Origin: JAABVY01 sp964496505
Lineage (GTDB): Bacteria; Zixibacteria; MSB-5A5; JAABVY01
DNA: 17,163 bases
Direction of reading: 5' to 3'
Assembly: GCA_964496505.1 (NCBI GenBank)
Contig: CAZBZV010000069.1
Span: 1 to 17,163, forward strand
Each line of letters opens with the position of its first letter. Position 1 is the stretch's first letter. The notes below the pieces were generated by a model, which was not told where the DNA came from, did no database searches, and was given only the letters and a program-made list of their open reading frames with translations. Shown one piece after another: positions 1 to 7,560 of this stretch. Position numbers and translations under genes: made by a program.

Positions 1-597
1 CCGCCGGGTCCCTATGCAATTTCGATAAATGGAGGAGATGAATTTTCCCGTGATATGCACATTGCTTCATATATTAATCCGGATTTTTCGAATATTGCCT
101 ACTCAAATAACATCTTATCATGGGAACTTGAAAACTCATTTGCCAATGTCAGAGTATTTATTTATGATGAATCAGATAATCTGGTAGCTCGACCGGTTTG
201 GGATAAAATGTACTTTTCAGGCTATCCACAAGAATTACGTCTGAATATGCTGCCATCCGGGCAAACCTACACTGCCGAATTCTATGCCTGGCGCCATGAT
301 GGCGCCGCATCCCAGGTAACAGAATTCGAGTTTTATCAAGAATGTCGAGGAATGTGTGGAGATGCCAACGCTGATGGAATTGTTAATGTATCAGACGCTA
401 ATCACATTATAAACTATGTTAACATTGGTGGACCGCCGCCACAGCCGGTTTTGGCCTGCGGAGAAGCAAATAGCGATGAAAGTGTTAACATCAGTGATGC
501 CGTGTGGATCATCAATTACATCTTCCTTAGCGGTCCGGCTCCGGGCGATTGCAGTCCCGGAATATTTCCGGAAGATTGCTGTCCATTTTCACAGTAA
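1..597 (+). CDS. Secreted protein with C-terminal dockerin type I module (5' end outside window)
   Basis: The frame is open from base 1, so only the C-terminal 198 residues are present. The internal ATG at 55 has no ribosome binding site and is not the start. The visible part is about 115 residues of beta-rich sequence, possibly an Ig or fibronectin-like module. It is followed from about base 352 by a two-repeat dockerin. Repeat 1 (D-A-N-A-D-G-I-V-N-V-S-D, from base 361) has the full calcium-loop pattern. Repeat 2 (E-A-N-S-D-E-S-V-N-I-S-D) has E for D at position 1 and E for G at position 6. Each is followed by an I-I-N-Y helix. Dockerins bind cohesin modules with calcium; a protein with four cohesin-like modules lies at 10114-12333. 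The gene ends in tandem stops TAA TAG. What the N-terminal part does cannot be judged. Confidence 0.85.
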   Translation, partial: PPGPYAISINGGDEFSRDMHIASYINPDFSNIAYSNNILSWELENSFANVRVFIYDESDNLVARPVWDKMYFSGYPQELRLNMLPSGQTYTAEFYAWRHDGAASQVTEFEFYQECRGMCGDANADGIVNVSDANHIINYVNIGGPPPQPVLACGEANSDESVNISDAVWIINYIFLSGPAPGDCSPGIFPEDCCPFSQ

Positions 598-652
598 TAG
601 TGAATGAGTTATAACTTGGCCGCCTAAAAATAATGTTATTTGTGCTGCAAAT

Positions 653-689
653 AAAAAGAAAGCCGGAGCATGGGGAATACTCCGGCTTT
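653..689 (-). terminator. Rho-independent terminator of the sugar transferase gene
   Basis: A perfect 10-bp stem (AAAGCCGGAG at 659-668, CTCCGGCTTT at 680-689) closes an 11-nt loop. On the minus strand it is followed by a T-rich run (CTTTCTTTTTATTT), and it starts 17 bases after the transferase stop codon. It also lies downstream of the convergent dockerin gene and may stop that transcript, though the plus-strand side has only three T's. Confidence 0.8.
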
Positions 690-706
690 CAGTCAGCACC
701 AAAAGG

Positions 707-1678
707 TTAGAAGGCTCCTTTACCGGTTATCACTACGACAACCGTTTTCAGAAGTATTTTTATATCCTGCCACAAGGACCAGCCCTTTATGTAGCAGAGA
801 TCATAAGCAACCTTGTTTTTTACAGAGTCTACCGAGGAATCGTAACCGTTCTCAACCTGCGCCAGCCCTGTAATTCCCGGCTTAACCTGAAGACGCAGAG
901 TATAATTGTCAACCTTCTGCGAAAGATCCTCGATAAACATCGGACGCTCCGGCCTGGGGCCTATCAAACTCATATCTCCCTTGAGCACGTTGAAAAGCTG
1001 CGGAAGCTCGTCCAGACGCATCTTTCTCAAAAATGTTCCCACTCTTGTGATGCGGGGGTCGTTTTCGATCGCCCATGTGGGACCGCATTTCTTCTCGGCG
1101 TTGTCGATCATTGTGCGAAATTTGACCACCTTGAACGGCTTGCCGTGATAATTCTGACGGCGCCTGTCGCGTTTTCGTTTCTCGCCCGCAACAAGGCAAT
1201 TGGCGGACCGGCGGTCGGATTTACGACGGTTCAAGCCCACTCTCACCTGAGAGTAGAATACCGGTCCGGGAGAATCAAGCTTGATTAAAAGCGCGATGAT
1301 TAAAAATAATGGCATGAGCAAAATCAGGCCGATTAGTGAACCAAAAAAGTCTATGCCCTTCTTTATGCCTATACAGGCAGATCTGAAAGCCCCCGCTATC
1401 GAAAAATCAATGCCTCGCGGCAAAACCAAAGCTTTTGAAATGAATGCCAGTAGAAGTATAGAACTAAAAACTTTGTCGGCCATAAAATAGTGTGTAGCCC
1501 CCACACCCCTCTTTAATTGTTTGGATATTACCAGCCAGAGCCTGTGTGTCAGATACCTGAGAGAATGCCCGAATGCGAATTGTCCCGTCCCACCGATGGA
1601 AATAGTCAGATCGCGGTTGTGATTCAAGCTGTCGTTTCGTTTCAGCGGCTGGTCATGTAAGAGATTCTTATTCCTCAT
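707..1678 (-). CDS. Bacterial sugar transferase (monotopic phosphoglycosyl transferase, short WbaP/PglC-like form)
   Basis: This should transfer a sugar-1-phosphate from a nucleotide sugar to polyprenyl phosphate at the inner membrane, the first step of an exopolysaccharide, O-antigen or similar glycan. Numbering from the chosen ATG (323 residues): the C-terminal transferase domain starts near residue 106 with a hydrophobic re-entrant segment (about 109-134, internal Pro). It is followed by SPGPVFYSQ-RVG, KPFKVVKFRTM, NDPRITRVG, the catalytic Asp-Glu in LDELPQL (about D223-E224), GDMSLIGPRPERP and KPGITGLAQV. Between RVGLN and GKPF sits an unusual basic insert of about 28 residues. The first 100 residues hold one hydrophobic segment instead of the four TM helices and Rossmann domain of long forms. 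Start choice: a GTG at 1702 is in frame, but its AGGAG directly abuts it, whereas the ATG at 1678 has GAGG at 8-nt spacing. No neighbouring glycan genes are present; it looks monocistronic. Confidence 0.92.
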   Translation of the reverse strand: MRNKNLLHDQPLKRNDSLNHNRDLTISIGGTGQFAFGHSLRYLTHRLWLVISKQLKRGVGATHYFMADKVFSSILLLAFISKALVLPRGIDFSIAGAFRSACIGIKKGIDFFGSLIGLILLMPLFLIIALLIKLDSPGPVFYSQVRVGLNRRKSDRRSANCLVAGEKRKRDRRRQNYHGKPFKVVKFRTMIDNAEKKCGPTWAIENDPRITRVGTFLRKMRLDELPQLFNVLKGDMSLIGPRPERPMFIEDLSQKVDNYTLRLQVKPGITGLAQVENGYDSSVDSVKNKVAYDLCYIKGWSLWQDIKILLKTVVVVITGKGAF

Positions 1679-2010
1679 AGGCGTTACCTCTGTATTATGC
1701 ACTCCTTTTGATGCTCGTTGATCTTAATAGCAAGCAAACTGTTTGCCCAACCGGGCTGCTTACGGGCTAATAACATAACAATAATTGTCCTGTATTGTTT
1801 CTAAAAGATATTATTGGTGTATCTTATTATATATCAATAGAATATAATCACAGCACATGTGCGGCTTTTGAGCAGGAAATTTAAAATATTTTTTAATTGC
1901 AAGAACGTGGTGTAGTGTATCAACTGTTTAAAAATGTAACAGTTATCAGAAAAAATGCAAACAGATGCACATATTCACAAGCAACATGCACACAGCATCC
2001 TAAAATCATA
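1679..2010. other. Gene-free upstream region of the sugar transferase
   Basis: This is about 330 bases of AT-rich sequence without a credible gene. It holds a perfect palindrome (GCAAAC-T-GTTTGC, 1734-1746), an adjoining small hairpin (GCCC AACC GGGC, 1745-1756), a minus-strand TATAAT (complement of 1826-1831) without a convincing -35, and an inverted repeat AACTGTT/AACAGTT (1922-1944). These are candidate operator or leader elements for the transferase. None is strong enough to name. Confidence 0.35.
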
Positions 2011-2042
2011 AAAAAATCCCCCTATATTTTGGGGGGATTTTT
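2011..2042 (-). terminator. Rho-independent terminator of the PorV/PorQ-like gene
   Basis: An 11-bp stem, AAAAATCCCCC (2012-2022) against GGGGGATTTTT (2032-2042), closes a 9-nt loop. On the minus strand the hairpin ends in a run of seven T's. It lies 22 bases past the stop codon of the minus-strand gene at 2065. Confidence 0.85.
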
Positions 2043-2064
2043 AGATGCTTTTCTTACCTAAGTT

Positions 2065-3003
2065 CTATTTATTCAAGCGTAAAGAGAGGTCGACCTTGTG
2101 AATACCGCCCAAATCATCATTAGGAATATATGAGTAATCGATAGATCCGGCGAGAATATTCAGCCCGAAACCATAAACCAAACCGTTTCTTTCTGAGCTG
2201 ACTGCCTTGCTGAAGTTATGCACATATCCGCCGCGCAAAAAAATCGTCTTCATGTAAAGATATTCAACCCCCTGATGAAGGCTAACCAGACCGTCCTTGG
2301 GAATATTGATATCTCCGGCGAATCTCAGACGTCCGTCAAAAGTCTTCACACCGACTCCGGCCGCCAGTTTTGTGGGAAATGGGGCGTTTTCATATTCATA
2401 TTTCAGCCCGCTGCCGAGATTTTTGGCCGCCAGGCCAAAAGAGAACATCCCGGTATTGAAAATCGCGCCCACGTCAAAGGCAATTCCCGAGGCCGAGGAC
2501 TCCTCGATCTTCTCGGTAATCCCCTTGCCGGTCAGGCCCAGGGACAGATTTCTGCTCACCTGATATGCCAGAGAAAGCGAGAATACGGCATTATGACCGC
2601 TGAAATCGCCCGTAGGCACATCATCCCGGGTATATCCCTGAAATGAGCCGTAATCGACATAAGTGACGCCAATACCGGTCGATAATTTGGATGTAACCGG
2701 AATAACAGCGCCCAGATAATTTACGCTGATGTCCTGATACCAGCTGCTATAGCCGAACTGGAATTCAACTGTGCCAATGGACGATAAACCTGACGGATTC
2801 CAGAACGGCGCTGTGGCATCATCGGAGAAAGCCATGAAAGCGCCTCCCAGCGATGAGGCCCGGCTGCCGATACCGATATTTAAGATCTCGCCTGAGGTTG
2901 TTCCAGTGCCATTACCGGTCTGAGCGGCCAGATTGGCCGTTGAAAGGAACATCAGTGCTAAGATAATTAAAAATGCATTTCTTGGAAATGAACTTGCCCT
3001 CAT
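2065..3003 (-). CDS. PorV/PorQ-like (UPF0164-type) outer-membrane beta-barrel protein
   Basis: From the ATG at 3003 the protein is 312 residues. It has a signal peptide (basic start, hydrophobic core FLIILALMFLSTANLAA, cleavage near A-Q). The family signature follows: G-S-R-A-S-S-L-G-G-A-F-M-A-F-S-D-D-A-T-A-P-F-W-N-P-S-G-L. The rest is alternating beta-barrel sequence ending in a strand (KVDLSLRLNK). PorV-like proteins are FadL-related barrels; in Bacteroidota they serve the type IX secretion system. Two other proteins in this window carry Por-type C-terminal tails, which fits. Start is uncertain: an in-frame TTG at 3090 has a textbook AGGAGG 8 nt upstream and would add 29 residues before the signal peptide, while the ATG at 3003 has only a weak GGGG. 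I prefer the ATG because it gives a normal signal peptide. Transcribed alone, with its own terminator. Confidence 0.85.
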   Translation of the reverse strand: MRASSFPRNAFLIILALMFLSTANLAAQTGNGTGTTSGEILNIGIGSRASSLGGAFMAFSDDATAPFWNPSGLSSIGTVEFQFGYSSWYQDISVNYLGAVIPVTSKLSTGIGVTYVDYGSFQGYTRDDVPTGDFSGHNAVFSLSLAYQVSRNLSLGLTGKGITEKIEESSASGIAFDVGAIFNTGMFSFGLAAKNLGSGLKYEYENAPFPTKLAAGVGVKTFDGRLRFAGDINIPKDGLVSLHQGVEYLYMKTIFLRGGYVHNFSKAVSSERNGLVYGFGLNILAGSIDYSYIPNDDLGGIHKVDLSLRLNK

Positions 3004-3090
3004 GACTACCCCGCTTAAAAGTGTATTTATCTTTTTTGCAATGAGGAAGTTATTGCAATGCGGGTGCCGTCCCTGACTTAGTTGCTGCAA

Positions 3091-3644
3091 ACTGTAAACC
3101 TCCTCTTCCCTAAGGTGCTGATTTAACCCATAACTACGTGTTATGCATAGATTTGTAAAATAAGTGCTGACTCGAAAATTCTTTTTATGCCGACTGTAAA
3201 GCCCTTATGGCTATTAGAATAATTACTCAAAAAGTGAACAAAATATTGGAGATTTCCCCCAGCTTATTGATAAACTCCTTTCGCGCTTCAACTTGGAACA
3301 TTGCTCAGTTTTGTCACATGGCGAGTAAGAATTGATCCGAGCAAGTCCCCGGCTTTGAGTACACCCTTCATACTACATGTTGCAGTAATTCAGTAACTTA
3401 TGATGTGATAAACTTTTTTAGCCCCTTCGTCAACAAAAAAATTCAACTAATTCCCTATATTATTTCAATTCGGAATGGTTTTGAAATCTTTTACTAAGGC
3501 CATTTCCCAAAACCGCGCGAATTCGATCCAAACCTGGGCATCCATTTGCTTCGATCTAAGCAATAAATCTCTAATCTTATGCGGATTAATAAAAAGCAAA
3601 TATACTGGCAACCGATTTTTTAATGGTCAGGAATTCAATAATTA
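3091..3644. other. AT-rich gene-free region
   Basis: About 550 bases with no believable coding sequence, RNA gene or repeat that I can recognise. The AGGAGG next to 3090 belongs to the PorV/PorQ-like gene at its left edge, and that gene's promoter must lie here, but I see no clear -35/-10 pair. The right edge runs into the damaged gene starting near 3645, so decayed upstream sequence of that gene may be included. Confidence 0.5.
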
Positions 3645-4126
3645 TTGATATTTACCTTCCACCGTCCTCAAAAATCAGCTCATAAACAGACATCCCTACA
3701 AATCCCAGACCTTTGCACCGCATCACTTTTATTGGGTGGATCATCGGAAGAAAGTGAAAATGCCGATGTTGCGGCTCTTGGTTTGCTAACCGGATGGCTG
3801 GGACTCTGGTTCGGTCCGGGCGCAGGCTATCTTTACGCTCATCATCCCTGGGGATTTTGGAGAGGCGCATTGATTCGAATCGGAGGAACCGGACTCATGA
3901 TTATCTCGCTGGCAGCAACCTGGGATGATCCCGGCGCCTCGGGCGGTCTGGAGTTATTCATAGGCGGGACTGTAGCGCTCTTGGCAGCGCTTTTTATGAT
4001 ATAGCGCAGGCCGGAAAAAGCGCAGAAGAATACATTAGAAAAAACGGTTTCAGCCGGCTGGGTATAAAGCCGCTCTATTTCCCCGATAATAAAGCGCCGG
4101 GGCTGGCTTTATCTTTCAACTTCTAA
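3645..4126 (+). pseudogene. Frameshifted small membrane protein gene
   Basis: One frame encodes a clearly membrane-protein-like stretch from about 3708 to 4001 (ALGLLTGWLGLWFGPGAG, then GALIRIGGTGLMIISLAA, then LFIGGTVALLAALF) and then hits TAG at 4002. In the frame one base back, coding resumes at once: YDIAQAGKSAEEYIRKNG … LYFPDNKAPGLALSFNF, stop at 4124. The switch falls on a TTTTT run at 3991-3995. Restoring one T gives a continuous …AALFYDIAQAGKS…, so a one-base deletion, or a sequencing error, in the homopolymer is the simplest explanation. The front end also looks damaged: there is no ribosome binding site and no signal peptide, and the first candidate codon is a TTG. The layout (PGAG-like loop, TM segments, beta-like C-terminus ending in Phe) resembles small uncharacterised membrane proteins with a DUF5683-like PGAG motif. 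Function unknown. Confidence 0.6.
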
Positions 4127-4135
4127 GAATTTATA

Positions 4136-4954
4136 TCAGGGAAGCAGCGATTTCATCTGCTGATATTTATTTCGGTTCTTATCCCGACTCAAAACCTCCT
4201 GCGAATATTGACCAAGCTGCTCCTCAACGTTATTAATCCGCTCCTGGGTTTCAGGATGCGAGGCAAACAGATTCTCAAAGAAGCTTCTGCTCTCAGAAGC
4301 GCCGCCGTGAGCTTCACGGAGCTGGCTGAAAAGCCCAATAGCACCTTCGGGATTGTAACCGGCCTTCTCCATATAAAACACACCATACTGATCCGCCTCG
4401 CGCTCATACTCCCTTGAGTAGCCGGATAAGGCAACATTGAGCCCCAGGCCGATAACGGCGTCAAGGGCTTCTGAGCTGGCCTCCCCCACAACTATCTGAT
4501 AAAGAATCTGTATGCCCATAACCTGCTGGATACGTTTTATGCTGTGTCTGGCGACCACATGTGAAATCTCATGCGATGTTACCGCCGCAAGCTGGGCCTC
4601 GTTCTCGATAACATCAAGCAGCCCAGTGTAGATATAAATATAACCTCCGGGCACTGCAAAGGCGTTTACATCATCGGATTTTATCACGGTAAATTTGTAA
4701 TCCAGATCCTTTCGATCTGATACTGCCGCAATGCTTTGCCCTATCTCATTAAAGTAATTGTTCCAGCTCTCATTCTCATATATTTCGGATTGCGCCCTTA
4801 CCTGCTTATCGAATTCCGCTCCAAGCTGTTTTTCCTGAGCGGTCGAAATCAGAATCAGGTCTTTTTCCCCGCCGGGACCGGTGGTGGCACATGTAAGAAT
4901 GACAGCAATAAGGCAGACTACAATCCCCAAAGACAAAAAGGTCTTAATTCTCAT
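4136..4954 (-). CDS. M48-family zinc metalloprotease, probable lipoprotein (BepA/LoiP-like)
   Basis: A 272-residue secreted M48 peptidase. The N-terminus is a signal peptide ending in I-L-T-C, with Cys22 as a probable lipid anchor (T at -1 is tolerated but not ideal). The zinc site is HEISH at 128-132 (H128, E129, H132), with the third ligand in the EREAD segment (E184). The conserved SHPET motif is at about 232-236. Family members such as BepA and LoiP degrade or help assemble outer-membrane proteins in the periplasm; that role is inferred here. The downstream TPR segment of BepA is absent. The ATG has GGAAGAGGG just upstream. It is the last gene of a four-gene minus operon, 42 bases after the DUF4870-like gene, and it ends in TGA, 9 bases from the convergent broken gene. 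Confidence 0.92.
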   Translation of the reverse strand: MRIKTFLSLGIVVCLIAVILTCATTGPGGEKDLILISTAQEKQLGAEFDKQVRAQSEIYENESWNNYFNEIGQSIAAVSDRKDLDYKFTVIKSDDVNAFAVPGGYIYIYTGLLDVIENEAQLAAVTSHEISHVVARHSIKRIQQVMGIQILYQIVVGEASSEALDAVIGLGLNVALSGYSREYEREADQYGVFYMEKAGYNPEGAIGLFSQLREAHGGASESRSFFENLFASHPETQERINNVEEQLGQYSQEVLSRDKNRNKYQQMKSLLP

Positions 4955-4996
4955 ACCCTCTTCCTTTTTTGATATTTATCTGCTTAAAATGCGGAT

Positions 4997-5356
4997 TCAG
5001 GAGAAATGTTCCTCTTCCCTTCGAAAGCGTTCATCAACCTTGCGACTGATCCAGTCGCCCAGATAAGGGATTTTCCATTCCTTGTCCTGCAATACGAATG
5101 CTATTCCAATCAGAGCCAGCACGATTGCCACCGTGAGCGCCGCTTTGACAATCAGCACTGCCAGGCCGGGTATGAGCAGGATCAGGGCGATCAGCTCAAT
5201 TACGAACAATGCCAGGCCCTGACGGGCATGGCTGTAAGCATAGCGATTGTCCTTCCATTTCAGAAGCGGAACAAAGCACATGAAGGGGATGTATGCCAGG
5301 ATCGCGGCAGACCTTCCCTCTTCGATCTCTTCCTGAGTGAATTTTGGTTCTTCCAT
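4997..5356 (-). CDS. Small DUF4870-like membrane protein
   Basis: A 119-residue protein with hydrophobic segments at about 17-33 and 47-88, the latter long enough for two helices. The motif H-A-R-Q-G-L-A-L-F (43-51) is typical of the DUF4870/Tic20-like group of small integral membrane proteins. An acidic N-terminus (EEPKFTQEEIEEGRSAAILAY) and a highly charged C-terminal tail flank the membrane core. No enzymatic residues are evident and the function is unknown. It starts 8 bases after the GH57 stop codon, with only a weak AGGT as ribosome binding site inside the end of the GH57 gene, so translation is probably coupled to it. It ends in TGA. Confidence 0.82.
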   Translation of the reverse strand: MEEPKFTQEEIEEGRSAAILAYIPFMCFVPLLKWKDNRYAYSHARQGLALFVIELIALILLIPGLAVLIVKAALTVAIVLALIGIAFVLQDKEWKIPYLGDWISRKVDERFRREEEHFS

Positions 5357-5364
5357 GATTTAAT

Positions 5365-7560
5365 CTATACCTGCCAGAAAATCGATTTATCTTCCGTAGG
5401 AGCCTGATATTTTATCAAATCCATGCCGGGCCAGGTTTCAAGCAGCTGATCGTCCTTGAACACCCGCACCCTCAATTGAACATCAAAATCCTCGTCGAAT
5501 TCAATTTGCTTTCTGGGCCAGGAAATTTCAACAACATTTTTCAGGACAACTTTGCCTTCGAATCGGGAAGGCTCGAACTCCTCTTCACCTTCACTCCTCA
5601 ATGCAAAAACTATCCCATCATGCGAGCATCGGAGTCGATAGAGCCGTGCAGTTCTCAGTTCAACTTCGAAGATATAGTCAGAGAGAGTGTCATCAAGTGC
5701 GGTGGTGAAAAGATCAAGCCGGAAATATAGATTCTTTTGATCGAAACCGAAAAAGATCTCCTCCACGATACTGGCTATCCGATGCATAGCCGAGGATGCC
5801 TTGCGGCAGTTAAATGATCCGGCATCATACCATTCATAAAAATGCGTGATTTCACCGTCAATTGTGGGCGAGAAATAATTGCTGGGCTGTATAATCGAGC
5901 TTTGCGACGCGGCAGACCGGACCGGCTCCAGAAGCTCCTTGGGCGTCTCCTTGCCGATTATCGAATAGACAGCGCTTAGATGACTGCGGAAAATCATGTC
6001 AAACAAATCGTCATCATGCGAGCTGTGCTCATCACCGTACCACCAGCACCAATCGGAGCCTTCGGCCACATAAATCTCCTCCCAGGCGATCTCCACTCCT
6101 TTGGGATCATCCTCAGGATTATCATTCTGATAATTCACCAGGGCATTGCGTGCCTCCGACAGGAGATCCCAGGCGCGGTTATCCTCCTCGTGCCCGATCC
6201 AGATCTTGAAGTTGTGCCCGATCCATGATCCGGCGAAAAGGTAGGGCAGGTTTTTATGATTAGATGTCTTCCGGAAGAGCTCCGACACTGTTACGGTCTC
6301 AAAGCGATCGTCACGGGTCAGCGATTTATACAGGCTATGCAGAAAATCCTCGCCGTCGTTATCGTAATATTCCCAGGCATTCTCTCCGTCCAGTATAATC
6401 GGAACGACATGATCTTCAACCTCGGAGGGCTTCAAAAGCGATCTGATCGAGGCCAGGTGATTTATAAAATCGGATGCAGCCTTATCGGCATCCCAGGAGG
6501 AATAGACAAAGCCGATTCTGTCCGAAAGCTTATGGTCGCGGAATATTATACCAATATCTCCGAAAGGTCGTTTGAGCACGAACGGCCTGTGGAAATCGAG
6601 CGCCATTGCCTTCTTGATATCTTCGGACTTTGGATTTTCCAGCGATTGGAAGAAAATCTCCTCGTCGGAAGCTATCCACTCGATACCCTCTTCTGCCAGC
6701 ATGGGAAGAAGATCCTCGGCCACACTTCCCTCCGATGGCCACATACCTTTCAGCTTGTGTCCAAAAAGCTCTTCATACATCTCAACCGATCTTCTAATAT
6801 GTGTGCGCGCATCTTCCGGGTGACGGAATCTGTTCTTCGGTAGACGTACTCTGGGCATGGCCTCCTTGGCCAGATCGGTATCGATCAATAGCGGAAGGAT
6901 CGGATGATAGTAAGGCGAAAATGAAATCTCCGCCTGTCCCCGATCCTGAAGCTCTTTAAGCTTAGGAATAATCTGTCCAAGTATCTTTTTCTGGAAATCG
7001 AAAAGAACAGCGCGCTCTTCATAAGTAAAATTATTGCGTTTCTCGAAAAGCGGCTTTATGTCGGGATCATTCCGGAAAGCCGGGTCAATCCAGACTAAAT
7101 TCGCCAGGACTGTTAAGTCAAGGTATTCCTGATCGGTGAACTGCTTTACCGCACGGTTAAGGTCGCTTTTAAATGCATCCTTTTTCTGGTAGAGCCGAAG
7201 ATATTCGGGATACGGCTTTATCATGGTTCGGAAATTGGCGGAGAAAAAAGTGTTCAGGATATCCAGCTTCTCAGCGTCATCCAGATCATCTACTTTCTTG
7301 CGTGAAAGATAGAGATGATGGTCGAAGGCATTATTGTTGACATAATCATCGATCTGTTTGACCAGAGAGGGAACGTAGTTGAATGTCTGTTTGATTTTTG
7401 GATACTTGTCAAGGATTGAGGCCATATCCAGATAATCCTTGACGCCGTGCAGACGCACCCACGGCAGTACGTATTCGCCTGAAAAATAGTCCTTATAATA
7501 CGGCTGATGCATATGCCACAAAAAGACTATTTTCAGACGAGGAAGTGAGTCATTCATCAT
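5365..7560 (-). CDS. Glycoside hydrolase family 57 alpha-glucan enzyme (amylopullulanase/amylase-like)
   Basis: A 731-residue cytoplasmic enzyme with no signal peptide. The family's conserved regions appear in order: LWHMHQPYY (residues 14-22), SFSPYYHPILPLL (213-225), MWPSEGSV (273-280) with the probable nucleophile E277, and LDGENAWEYY (390-399) with the probable general acid D391. The pattern matches the GH57 branch that includes amylopullulanases and COG1449 alpha-amylase/alpha-mannosidases. Residues from about 565 to 731 form a beta-rich C-terminal domain resembling the DOMON-like glucodextranase C-terminal module. The likely job is hydrolysis or transfer of alpha-glucans such as glycogen or maltodextrin; exact specificity cannot be read off. 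Its ATG directly follows the stop codon of the TPR gene (TAG|ATG) with no strong ribosome binding site, indicating coupled translation. The next gene starts 8 bases after its stop. Confidence 0.93.
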   Translation of the reverse strand: MMNDSLPRLKIVFLWHMHQPYYKDYFSGEYVLPWVRLHGVKDYLDMASILDKYPKIKQTFNYVPSLVKQIDDYVNNNAFDHHLYLSRKKVDDLDDAEKLDILNTFFSANFRTMIKPYPEYLRLYQKKDAFKSDLNRAVKQFTDQEYLDLTVLANLVWIDPAFRNDPDIKPLFEKRNNFTYEERAVLFDFQKKILGQIIPKLKELQDRGQAEISFSPYYHPILPLLIDTDLAKEAMPRVRLPKNRFRHPEDARTHIRRSVEMYEELFGHKLKGMWPSEGSVAEDLLPMLAEEGIEWIASDEEIFFQSLENPKSEDIKKAMALDFHRPFVLKRPFGDIGIIFRDHKLSDRIGFVYSSWDADKAASDFINHLASIRSLLKPSEVEDHVVPIILDGENAWEYYDNDGEDFLHSLYKSLTRDDRFETVTVSELFRKTSNHKNLPYLFAGSWIGHNFKIWIGHEEDNRAWDLLSEARNALVNYQNDNPEDDPKGVEIAWEEIYVAEGSDWCWWYGDEHSSHDDDLFDMIFRSHLSAVYSIIGKETPKELLEPVRSAASQSSIIQPSNYFSPTIDGEITHFYEWYDAGSFNCRKASSAMHRIASIVEEIFFGFDQKNLYFRLDLFTTALDDTLSDYIFEVELRTARLYRLRCSHDGIVFALRSEGEEEFEPSRFEGKVVLKNVVEISWPRKQIEFDEDFDVQLRVRVFKDDQLLETWPGMDLIKYQAPTEDKSIFWQV

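Noticed and set aside
2218..2646. Plus-strand frame of 142 codons
   Set aside because: It lies wholly antisense to the PorV/PorQ-like gene and has no ribosome binding site or recognisable domain.
3475..3645. 56-codon plus-strand frame in the AT-rich gap
   Set aside because: No ribosome binding site, no hydrophobic or domain pattern; likely chance.
3985..4004. Programmed -1 frameshift in the small membrane protein gene
   Set aside because: The T5 run does not form an X-XXY-YYZ slippery heptamer in the reading frame, and the gene also lacks a proper start, so decay or error is simpler.
6256..6843. Plus-strand frame of 195 codons
   Set aside because: Shadow of the GH57 gene on the opposite strand; the GH57 frame carries all family motifs.
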